A DNA stretch of 64,000 nucleotides from Bacteroidales bacterium (lineage in GTDB: Bacteria > Bacteroidota > Bacteroidia > Bacteroidales > UBA932), in contig JAGCVJ010000007.1 of the NCBI GenBank assembly GCA_017962375.1, positions 88,104-152,103 of the forward strand. Direction: 5' to 3'. Below, one piece after another: positions 15,445-23,064 of the stretch. Position 1 is the stretch's first letter. Each line of letters begins with the position of its first letter. Below the pieces are notes generated by a model. It was not told where the DNA came from, did no database searches, and saw only the letters and a list, made by a program, of their open reading frames with translations. Position numbers and translations under genes: made by a program.

Positions 15445-17463
15445 ATGAAAAAGATATTAGCAATAACCGTTTTGCTTATGGCAATAGCCTCCTGCACAGA
15501 AAAGAATCCGTTCCTCAAATCTTGGGACACTCCTTACGGAATCCCTCCGTTTGACCAGATTAAGACCGAGGACTATCTGCCTGCAATAAAGGAAGGAATA
15601 GCCGAGCACAAGAAGGAGCTTGCTGCCATAATAGACAATCAGGAAGCTCCGACATTCGAGAACACGATTGCCGCATACGACCTTTCAGGACAGCTTCTTA
15701 CGAAGGTCGGCGGAGTGCTGTTCAACCTGGCTGAGACCGATGCTGATTCAACTCTCAACAAAGTTGAGGATGAGGCAAACCAGCTTCTGACCGCCCACTC
15801 GGACGAGATTTTCATGAACAAGAAGTTCTTTGAGAGAGTGAAAGCCGTGTATGAGGCAGACCAGAGCCGCCTCAACCGCGAGCAGCAGATGGTTCTCAAG
15901 AGGCTTTACCAGAGATTCACCCGCAACGGCGTGGACCTGGACGAGGCAGCCCAGGAAGAGCTCAAGAACATCAACCTTCAGCTTTCCGAGGCCCAGCACA
16001 AATTCGGTGACCATCTTCTGGCCGAGAACAACGCATTCAAGGAGAAATTCGGCATACCGGTATCGGCTTACTATGAAGAAATGGGCAGCTGCCCTGACAG
16101 AGAAAGGCGCAAAGCCATGTTCGAGGCCTACTCCAACAGGGCTAACCACAACGACTCTCTCGACAACAAGGCCATCTGCCTGCAGATTCTCAAGCTCAAG
16201 GCAAAGAAAGCCAAGCTCCTGGGCTTCGAGAACTTTGCAGCCTACCAGCTCGATGACAAGATGGCTCACGATCCTCAGACCGTGGACGTTTTCCTGGACG
16301 AGATCATGCAGGCCGCCAACAAGAAGTGCAAGGAAGAGATACAGGACATGCAGAAGGTCATGGACCAGGATATTAAGGCAGGACTGCTCCCTAAGGGCAG
16401 CAAGATAGAGCCTTGGGACTGGTTCTACTATGCAGAGAGAGTCAGAAAGGCAAAATATGACCTGGACGAGGAGCAGACCAAGCCCTACTTCAAGATGGAG
16501 AACGTGAGAAACGGCATCTTCCACGCCGCCAACCTTATCTATGGAATCAACGTGGAACCTCTGGAAAACACTCCTAAATACAACCCTGAGGTAGAAGTGT
16601 TCAAGGTCACCGATGCAGACGGCTCTCTGCTGGGAATATTCCTGACCGACTATTTCCCGAGAAGCACCAAGAGAGGCGGAGCCTGGATGAACAACTTCAG
16701 AGACCAGTTCATAGACAAGGACGGAAAGGAGGTCCGCCCTATCATCGTGAACGTGGCTAACTTCAACGCCCCTACCGACTCCCTGCCTGGTCTTCTTACC
16801 ATCGACCAGGTTGAGACTATGTTCCACGAGTTCGGACACGCCCTGCACGGCCTTCTTACCAAGTGCACCTATCCGTCAGTCAGCGGCACAAGCGTTACCA
16901 GAGACTTTGTGGAGACTTTCTCCCAGTTCAACGAGAACTGGGCCTTCCAGCCTGAGATTCTGGCCCAGTACGCCAAGCATTACCGGAGCGGAGAAGTAAT
17001 CCCTGACTCTCTGGTTTCAAAGATTATAGATGCCCGCAAGTTCAACCAGGGCTTTATGACGGCCGAGCTTTGCGCAGCATCTATTCTGGACATGAAATGG
17101 CACGAGCTTTCAGAGGAGCAGCTCGACGGAATAGAAATAGACAAGTTTGAAGAAAACGTCTGCAAAGACATGGGGCTGGTCAAGGAAATTATCCCTAGAT
17201 ACCGCACCACCTATTTCAACCACATCTTCAACTCCGGATACAATGCCGGCTACTACGGCTATCTGTGGAGCGAGGTTCTGGACAAGGATGCTTTCAGCTT
17301 CTTTGAGCAGCAGGGCATCTACAACAAGGAAGTTGCAGAGAAGTTCCGCAAGACCTTCCTGGAGAAAGGCGGAAGCGAGGAGCCTATGGTTCTGTACGAG
17401 ATGTTCAAGGGCGGCCAGCCGGATCCTAAGGCTATGCTCAAGTCAAGAGGCCTGGCCGAATAG
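15445..17463 (+). CDS. dcp: M3-family metallopeptidase (peptidyl-dipeptidase Dcp/oligopeptidase type), lipoprotein
   Basis: Zinc peptidase of 672 residues that trims oligopeptides. The start at 15445 gives a lipoprotein signal (MKKILAITVLLMAIASC); the frame overlaps the previous gene's end if an upstream ATG is used. The zinc site is HEFGHALHGLL at residues 461-471, and the third ligand Glu lies in SGTSVTRDFVETFSQFNENW. The C-terminal RYRTTYFNHIFNSGYNAGYYGYLWSEVLDKDAF is typical of M3 enzymes. The neighbours make it the last gene of the six-gene exported run; a strong terminator follows. Dcp versus oligopeptidase A cannot be told with certainty. Confidence 0.93.
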   Translation: MKKILAITVLLMAIASCTEKNPFLKSWDTPYGIPPFDQIKTEDYLPAIKEGIAEHKKELAAIIDNQEAPTFENTIAAYDLSGQLLTKVGGVLFNLAETDADSTLNKVEDEANQLLTAHSDEIFMNKKFFERVKAVYEADQSRLNREQQMVLKRLYQRFTRNGVDLDEAAQEELKNINLQLSEAQHKFGDHLLAENNAFKEKFGIPVSAYYEEMGSCPDRERRKAMFEAYSNRANHNDSLDNKAICLQILKLKAKKAKLLGFENFAAYQLDDKMAHDPQTVDVFLDEIMQAANKKCKEEIQDMQKVMDQDIKAGLLPKGSKIEPWDWFYYAERVRKAKYDLDEEQTKPYFKMENVRNGIFHAANLIYGINVEPLENTPKYNPEVEVFKVTDADGSLLGIFLTDYFPRSTKRGGAWMNNFRDQFIDKDGKEVRPIIVNVANFNAPTDSLPGLLTIDQVETMFHEFGHALHGLLTKCTYPSVSGTSVTRDFVETFSQFNENWAFQPEILAQYAKHYRSGEVIPDSLVSKIIDARKFNQGFMTAELCAASILDMKWHELSEEQLDGIEIDKFEENVCKDMGLVKEIIPRYRTTYFNHIFNSGYNAGYYGYLWSEVLDKDAFSFFEQQGIYNKEVAEKFRKTFLEKGGSEEPMVLYEMFKGGQPDPKAMLKSRGLAE

Positions 17464-17495
17464 ACTCACCACTATTACATAAATGTTTCAAATCG

Positions 17496-17529
17496 CAAGG
17501 GGTTGATAAGTCAATCCCTTGTATTTTTT
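17496..17529 (+). terminator. Rho-independent terminator after the M3 peptidase gene
   Basis: CAAGGGGTTG pairs with CAATCCCTTG (one G-T pair) around a short loop and is followed by TATTTTTT. It separates the exported-nuclease run from the hydrogenase operon. Confidence 0.85.
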
Positions 17530-17573
17530 CATAATATCGTTGAAAATAATTACGGAATTAAATAATTTTCTCT

Positions 17574-17581
17574 TATCTTTA
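17574..17581 (+). promoter_or_regulatory. Putative -7 element of the hyd operon
   Basis: TATCTTTA differs from TAnnTTTG only in the last base and lies 43 bases before the hydB ATG, between the terminator and the gene. No well-placed TTG was found. Confidence 0.4.
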
Positions 17582-17624
17582 CGGCCTGTTAAAAACCATT
17601 GAAACGAATTACCAATAATAATCT

Positions 17625-19532
17625 ATGAAAGTATCGTCTATTGAGGATTTGAAGAAAATCCGAGAAAAAGCGAGTGTTCATCTCAAGCCCAGAGAGCAGA
17701 GCGACCACCAGGACTCATCCAGATGCTGCGGACTGAAGAAAGGAACACCTCAGATGCAGATCCTGACCTGCGGAGGAACAGGCTGCAAGGCTTCACAAAG
17801 CCATCTTATAGCCGACAATTTCAAGAAACTGATTGCAGACAACAATCTTGAAGGCAAGGTTGAAGTCATTACCACAGGATGCTTCGGTTTCTGCGAAAAA
17901 GGCCCTATCGTAAAAATAATTCCGGACAACACCTTCTACACCAAGGTAAAGCCTGAGGATGCGGAGGAGATTTTCACCAATCATATTGTTGAAGGAAAGA
18001 GAGTTGAAAGGCTTCTTTATGTAGACCCTAAAAAGAAAGCCACCGTTTCCGACTCCAAGCACATGGATTTCTACCGCAAGCAGGTGAGAATAGCCCTGAG
18101 AAACTGCGGCCTTATAGATCCTGAAGATATAGAGGAATACATTGCAAGAGACGGATATTTCGCCCTTGCAGACTGCCTTCTGAACCGTAGCCCTAAGGCT
18201 GTTATTGACGAAATCAAGAAGTCTGGCCTCAGGGGAAGAGGCGGCGGAGGATTCCCTACCGGAATGAAATGGGAAATTGCCTCCAAGAACGTGGACAAGG
18301 AAAAATATGTAGTCTGCAACGCCGACGAGGGAGACCCTGGAGCATTCATGGACCGCTCCATCATGGAAGGTGACCCTAACTCCATAGTTGAGGGAATGGC
18401 TATCTGCGGATACGCTACCGGAGCAACCAACGGCCTGGTTTACATCAGGGCAGAATATCCTCTGGCAGTTGAACGTCTGAAGATTGCCATCAAGCAGGCA
18501 AGAGAGCTCGGCCTTCTGGGAAAGAAAATCCTGGGCACAAAGTTCTCCTTCGACATCAATATCCGTTACGGTGCCGGAGCATTCGTCTGCGGAGAAGAGA
18601 CCGCTCTTATCCACTCTATGGAAGGAAAGAGAGGAGAGCCTACACTCAAGCCGCCGTTCCCTGCTGAAAGCGGATACAACGGCAAGCCTACCAACGTGAA
18701 CAACGTTGAGACCTTTGCTAACGTTCCGATCATAATCAACAAGGGCGCAGACTGGTTTGCCTCTTACGGAAGCGACAAGTCCAAGGGAACCAAGGTGTTC
18801 GCCCTTGCAGGAAAGATCAACAACGTAGGTCTGATTGAAGTTCCTATGGGAACCACCCTCAGGGAGGTTATCTTCGATATCGGAGGCGGTATCAAGGGAG
18901 GAAAGCAGTTCAAGGCAGTCCAGACCGGTGGCCCTTCAGGAGGATGCCTCACCGAAAAGCATCTGGACACCCCTATCGATTTTGACACCCTCACCGCTGC
19001 AGGCAGCATGATGGGTTCCGGTGGAATGATCGTGATGGATGAAGACAACTGCATGGTTTCAGTAGCCCGCTTCTATCTCGACTTCATCGTGGGCGAGTCT
19101 TGCGGAAAATGCACCCCTTGCCGTATCGGCAACAAGAGGATGCTGGAAATCCTGGACAAGATAATCGCCGGAAACGGAACAATGGAAGACCTGGAGAAGC
19201 TCAAGACTCTTGCAGGAGTTATCAAGGACACAGCTCTTTGCGGACTCGGCCAGACTTCCCCTAACCCAGTTCTCTCAACTCTGAACAACTTCTGGGATGA
19301 GTTTGTAGAGCACGTGAAGGACAAGAAGTGCCGCGCAAAGCAGTGCAAGGCCCTGCTTACCTACATGATCAATCCGGAGAAGTGCGTAGGCTGCCACGCC
19401 TGTGCGGTTCACTGCCCGGCAGAAGCTATCGAGGGCATGCCGAGAAAGCCTCACGCAATCATATTCTCAAAGTGCATCAAGTGCGGAATGTGCATGTCAC
19501 GATGCAAGTTCAAAGCTGTAACAGTCAGATAA
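17625..19532 (+). CDS. hydB: NADH-dependent [FeFe] hydrogenase subunit HydB (NuoF-like)
   Basis: Flavoprotein subunit that exchanges electrons with NAD(H). Three parts in 635 residues: a thioredoxin-like 2Fe-2S domain (CGGTGCKAS and TTGCFGFCEKGP, residues about 45-95); a NuoF core with NAD/FMN loops (GLRGRGGGGFPTG, CNADEGDPGAFMDR, GAGAYVCG-like GAGAFVCGEETALI) and the 4Fe-4S motif ESCGKCTPCR; and a C-terminal two-cluster ferredoxin domain (CVGCHACAVHCP and CIKCGMCMSRCK). The added N- and C-terminal cluster domains mark a HydB rather than respiratory NuoF. It is first of hydB-hydA-hydC, 13 bases from hydA. Known trimers of this type couple ferredoxin and NADH oxidation to H2 formation. Confidence 0.95.
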   Translation: MKVSSIEDLKKIREKASVHLKPREQSDHQDSSRCCGLKKGTPQMQILTCGGTGCKASQSHLIADNFKKLIADNNLEGKVEVITTGCFGFCEKGPIVKIIPDNTFYTKVKPEDAEEIFTNHIVEGKRVERLLYVDPKKKATVSDSKHMDFYRKQVRIALRNCGLIDPEDIEEYIARDGYFALADCLLNRSPKAVIDEIKKSGLRGRGGGGFPTGMKWEIASKNVDKEKYVVCNADEGDPGAFMDRSIMEGDPNSIVEGMAICGYATGATNGLVYIRAEYPLAVERLKIAIKQARELGLLGKKILGTKFSFDINIRYGAGAFVCGEETALIHSMEGKRGEPTLKPPFPAESGYNGKPTNVNNVETFANVPIIINKGADWFASYGSDKSKGTKVFALAGKINNVGLIEVPMGTTLREVIFDIGGGIKGGKQFKAVQTGGPSGGCLTEKHLDTPIDFDTLTAAGSMMGSGGMIVMDEDNCMVSVARFYLDFIVGESCGKCTPCRIGNKRMLEILDKIIAGNGTMEDLEKLKTLAGVIKDTALCGLGQTSPNPVLSTLNNFWDEFVEHVKDKKCRAKQCKALLTYMINPEKCVGCHACAVHCPAEAIEGMPRKPHAIIFSKCIKCGMCMSRCKFKAVTVR

Positions 19533-19545
19533 TACCGACACCGAT

Positions 19546-21309
19546 ATGGAACATAAGATATCATTGATCATAGATAACCACAAAGTTGTTGTTCCGGAAG
19601 GCACAACAATACTGGATGCGGCAAAGAGCATAGGAATTGTGATTCCGACACTTTGCCACATGAACCTCAAGGGAACCTGCGCCGACAACCACCCGGCTTC
19701 TTGCCGAGTTTGCGTTGTTGAGGTGAAGGGAAGAAGGAACCTGGCTCCGGCCTGCAGCACCAAGTGCACCGAAGGCATGGAGGTTAAGACCAGCTCCATC
19801 AGAGTGATCAGGGCCCGCAAGACAGTCATAGAGCTCATGCTCTCCGACCATCCTAACGAGTGCCTGACCTGCCCTAAGAGCGGAAAGTGCGAGCTTCAGG
19901 CTGTTACCCAGCACCTTTCCATCAACGAGACTCCATACGCCGGAGAATTGTCGATGAGGAAAAAGGAGATGACCGCCTCCATCGTGAGGAATATGGACAA
20001 GTGCATCTACTGCCGCAGATGCGAGACAATGTGCAACGTCTATCAGTCTGTGGGAGCTTTGGGAGCAGTTGGCAGAGGTTTCAACACCACCATCGCCCCT
20101 ACCTTCAACAGGATGCTCAAGGATACAGACTGCACATACTGCGGCCAGTGCGTTGCTGTATGCCCTGTAGGCGCCCTTACCGAAAGAACTTATACAGACC
20201 AGCTTATAGACGACCTGGAGAATCCTGAAAAGACCGTGATTGTTCAGGTGGCTCCTGCAGTCAGGGTTGCCCTCGGCGAAGAGTTCGGCAACGCTCCCGG
20301 CAGCATAGTAACCGGCAAGATGGTTGCCGCACTGAAAGACCTCGGGTTCGACTACGTGTTCGACACCGACTTCTCAGCCGACGCTACCATCATGGAGGAA
20401 GGCAGCGAGCTTCTGGAAAGGCTCACCAAGTTCCTGGGCGGTGACAAGAGCGTTCCTATTCCTCTTATGACATCCTGCTGCCCTGCATGGGTTAACTTCT
20501 ACGAGCACAACTTCCCTGACCTGCTCCAGTATCCGTCAACAGCCCGCTCACCTCAGCAGATGTTCGGAGCCATTGCCAAGAACTACTGGGCAGAAAAAAT
20601 GAACATTCCAAGAGAGAAACTCGTAGTGGTTTCCGTAATGCCTTGTCTTGCAAAGAAATTCGAGTGCCAAAGGCCAGAGTTCTCAACCAACGGCAATCCG
20701 GATGTGGACTATTCAATCACCACCAGGGAGCTTGCAACTTTGATTCGCAGATGCAACATCAACTTCGACACTCTTCCTCACATGGATTTCGACAATCCAC
20801 TGGGAGAGAGCACGGGAGCTGCAGCCATCTTCGGCTCAACCGGCGGAGTGCTGGAGGCAGCTCTCAGAACCGCTTACGAGCTTTATACCAAGAAGCCTCT
20901 TCCTAAGATAGACTTTGAGGAGGTTAGAGGAATGGACAGCCTGAGAACCGCTACCATAGACTTCAACGGATTTGCCCTGAACGTGGCTATCGCATACGGC
21001 CTTGGCAACGCCCGCAAGCTTATGGAAGAAATCAGAGCCGGCAAGTGCAAGTACCACGTGATTGAGATCATGGCCTGCCCTGGCGGATGCATCGGCGGCG
21101 GCGGACAGCCTCTCCATCACGGAGACTTCGACATCATCAAGGCTCGCCAGAAGGCCATCTACGAAGAGGACAAGAACATGCCTCTGAGAAAGAGCCACGA
21201 GAACCACAGCATCATAGAGATGTACGAGAAGTATTTCGGCAAGCCTCTCAGCGAGAAGGCTCACGCTCTGCTCCACACTCATTACTCAGACAAAACTATT
21301 AAGTACTAG
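19546..21309 (+). CDS. hydA: [FeFe] hydrogenase catalytic subunit HydA
   Basis: Cytoplasmic H2-forming or H2-oxidising subunit, 587 residues. In order: a 2Fe-2S domain (residues about 35-75, CHMNLKGTC and CRVC), the His-ligated 4Fe-4S motif HPNECLTCPKSGKC (about 102-115), a two-cluster ferredoxin domain (CIYCRRCETMCN and CTYCGQCVAVCP), then the H-cluster domain with all three signatures: TSCCPAWV, MPCLAKKFE and MACPGGCIGGGGQP. A short SSU-like tail ends the protein (EMYEKYFGKPLSEKAHALLHTHY). All expected cysteines are there, so the enzyme should be active if matured. No hydE, hydF or hydG lies in the window. It is followed by the damaged hydC. Confidence 0.97.
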   Translation: MEHKISLIIDNHKVVVPEGTTILDAAKSIGIVIPTLCHMNLKGTCADNHPASCRVCVVEVKGRRNLAPACSTKCTEGMEVKTSSIRVIRARKTVIELMLSDHPNECLTCPKSGKCELQAVTQHLSINETPYAGELSMRKKEMTASIVRNMDKCIYCRRCETMCNVYQSVGALGAVGRGFNTTIAPTFNRMLKDTDCTYCGQCVAVCPVGALTERTYTDQLIDDLENPEKTVIVQVAPAVRVALGEEFGNAPGSIVTGKMVAALKDLGFDYVFDTDFSADATIMEEGSELLERLTKFLGGDKSVPIPLMTSCCPAWVNFYEHNFPDLLQYPSTARSPQQMFGAIAKNYWAEKMNIPREKLVVVSVMPCLAKKFECQRPEFSTNGNPDVDYSITTRELATLIRRCNINFDTLPHMDFDNPLGESTGAAAIFGSTGGVLEAALRTAYELYTKKPLPKIDFEEVRGMDSLRTATIDFNGFALNVAIAYGLGNARKLMEEIRAGKCKYHVIEIMACPGGCIGGGGQPLHHGDFDIIKARQKAIYEEDKNMPLRKSHENHSIIEMYEKYFGKPLSEKAHALLHTHYSDKTIKY

Positions 21310-21326
21310 CCTAAAACAGAACAGAC

Positions 21327-21806
21327 ATGTCAGAAAAAATATGCAGCTCAGTAGTCGAAAAGATTGAGGCTATTTGCGACAAATTCGGCAACAAGCCGGG
21401 TGAGCTTATCAACATACTGCACGAAGCACAGCATACAGTAGGCTACCTTCCGATAGAGGTTCAGGCCATCATTGCCAGAAAGCTCAACATCCCTGTAAAC
21501 AGGGTTTACGGAGTGGTTACCTTCTACGCTTTCTTCACCATGACTCCAAAAGGCTAGCACCCTATTTCCATTTGTCTGGGAACTGCCTGCTATGTAAGGG
21601 GTTCCGAGAAGATTCTGGAAGAATTCAAGAGAACTCTGGGCATTGACGTGGGAGAAACCACCGCAGACGGCAAGTTCTCTCTGGACTGCCTAAGATGCGT
21701 TGGAGCATGCGGCCTTGCGCCTGTTGCAATGGTAGGCGAAAAGGTTTACGGCCACCTCAATCCGGCGGACATAAAGAAGATAATTCAAGAGTTTTCTGAG
21801 AAATAA
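21327..21806 (+). pseudogene. hydC: hydC (NuoE-like 2Fe-2S subunit) interrupted by an in-frame TAG
   Basis: A 160-codon frame that reads as a complete NuoE/HydC protein apart from a TAG at codon 77 (21555-21557). Before it: EKIEAICDKFGNKPGELINILHEAQ through VTFYAFFTMTPKG. Directly after it, in the same frame: HPISICLGTACYVRG, then CLRCVGACGLAPVAMVG and a normal end at TAA. Relatives have Lys or another residue at this position, so a single change such as AAG to TAG explains it. All four cysteines of the 2Fe-2S cluster lie after the stop, so the 76-residue product cannot work. TAG also ends intact genes here (hydA, dcp), which argues against genome-wide amber recoding. Sequencing error remains possible. 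Confidence 0.85.
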
Positions 21807-21807
21807 A

Positions 21808-22257
21808 TCAGAAAAAGATTCCGCAGACAAGCATCAGATATGGGGGAAGACAGCCGTCTTTCCCCCATTTTATTTCCACTCCGAGAAGTTCTTTTGAAGT
21901 CTTTTCCACATCGAAGCCGAAAGCCTCCAGGCTCGGCCTGTTTTCGTCCCCGGTAATTCCGCAGGCAAAGCCTCCAAGTTCAGTTTCAAGTTCTGACAAA
22001 CACTTGTCGATATCCGGAGATATAAGAAATCCCTTTTCAGGAGGGGTAACCTTGAACCCTATTATCCTTGCTCTGCGATATTTCCCGATGATATCGATAG
22101 GATCAAAATCAAAAGGCGGACAGCACCGCCTTTTGCCATAATTCCTGCACTGCCTGCAGAGCTTTCCTATACGTTCAGCATCGCGATACAAAGAAATATA
22201 CTCCTTTGCATCAGCCTCTGCCTCAAACTTCTGGATCTGTATGCCTTCTTTTTTCAA
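21808..22257 (-). CDS. DUF2284-type predicted metal-binding protein
   Basis: 149 residues, cytoplasmic. Cysteines are spaced as in DUF2284 proteins: CRQCRNYGKRRCCPPFDFD near residues 34-52, a conserved FxISPDIDKC segment, FACGITGDENRPSLEAFGFDV and a terminal LPPYLMLVCG. The cysteine pattern suggests binding of a metal or Fe-S cluster; the biochemical role of the family is unknown. It lies three bases downstream of the secreted unknown at 22261 on the same strand and ends one base from the hydC stop on the other strand. Confidence 0.75.
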   Translation of the reverse strand: MKKEGIQIQKFEAEADAKEYISLYRDAERIGKLCRQCRNYGKRRCCPPFDFDPIDIIGKYRRARIIGFKVTPPEKGFLISPDIDKCLSELETELGGFACGITGDENRPSLEAFGFDVEKTSKELLGVEIKWGKDGCLPPYLMLVCGIFF

Positions 22258-22260
22258 GCG

Positions 22261-23013
22261 CTAATTGCCTTTTGGAGCGTGGAATTTCAGCCCGTCCCAG
22301 GTCAGGACTTTCATTATGACTTTCTTAGGAGTCCAGAATTCCACGGTTATGTCTTTGCCTTTCTGCGGAAGATGATAGATCATTACAGGATGGGCATTGG
22401 CATACCATTCCTCATATTCTTTTTCGGTCAGAACAGTTTTCTTTCCATTTTTTTCGTAATACCAGTTCTTGCCGTCATAGCCGCTTGTAACGTGCTCATC
22501 TCCTGAGTAAACTTCAGCGCCTATATCTGAGGCACCTATCTGCATCAGCCTCCTGGTGGAATTCTCGTAAAGCCAGAACACCACTCCTGTATACTGGCCG
22601 TCCACGAATTTGCCGTCGCAGAACAAACTGTTGGAAAAAGCCAGGATCTTGTGCTTGCCGTCTGCGCAGTTCCAGTAGCACATCTCGGTGAAAGACTGCT
22701 CATTGGCATCTTCGTAATTCTCCTCGAACTTCACGTATGCGCTCTTTACATCCACCGTGAGCTTCATGCCTTTTTCCTGAGGCTTTCCGGCAAGGTAATT
22801 ATCCCACATTCCTGAAAGGTGGGCGTCAAGGTCACCCTCCCCGTCTTTGAGGTAATTGTTGACGAAATCAACTATCGTAGGCTTCTGCCCCTTGAGCTTG
22901 ACTTTTTCAACGTAAGAATCTTCGCTGTCAAACTTAGGATAAACCTGAGCAAATGAACAAGTGATGCCCATAATCATCGCGATGAAAAGAGAAAAAAGAA
23001 CTTTGGTTTTCAT
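22261..23013 (-). CDS. Secreted protein of unknown function
   Basis: 250 residues with a clean signal peptide (MKTKVLFSLFIAMIMGITCSFAQ). I do not recognise a family. The mature part is mixed alpha/beta, rich in Lys, Tyr and Trp, with two cysteines in MCYWNCADG, one in LFCDGKFVDG and no enzyme motif; the second half has hairpin-like stretches such as GKNWYYEKNGKKTVL. A good promoter at 23035-23064, inside the end of the phosphoesterase gene, would drive it with the DUF2284 gene. Confidence 0.7.
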   Translation of the reverse strand: MKTKVLFSLFIAMIMGITCSFAQVYPKFDSEDSYVEKVKLKGQKPTIVDFVNNYLKDGEGDLDAHLSGMWDNYLAGKPQEKGMKLTVDVKSAYVKFEENYEDANEQSFTEMCYWNCADGKHKILAFSNSLFCDGKFVDGQYTGVVFWLYENSTRRLMQIGASDIGAEVYSGDEHVTSGYDGKNWYYEKNGKKTVLTEKEYEEWYANAHPVMIYHLPQKGKDITVEFWTPKKVIMKVLTWDGLKFHAPKGN

Positions 23014-23034
23014 AATTCAAAAGGGTTGTATGGT

Positions 23035-23064
23035 CAAATATACGAAAAACTAATACTCCAGCAA
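23035..23064 (-). promoter_or_regulatory. Promoter for the secreted unknown and DUF2284 gene
   Basis: Minus strand: TTG (23062-23064), a 19-base spacer and TATATTTG (23035-23042), an exact fit to the Bacteroidota pattern. It overlaps the last codons of the upstream phosphoesterase gene, and the ATG is at 23013. Confidence 0.7.

Noticed and set aside
15748-16848. Minus-strand open frame of 366 codons inside the M3 peptidase gene
   Set aside because: It mirrors a well-supported peptidase gene; the Leu/Val/His-rich composition is typical of antisense frames.
21558-21806. Second half of hydC as a separate gene
   Set aside because: The first in-frame ATG after the TAG lies behind all the cluster cysteines, so no useful separate protein could start there.
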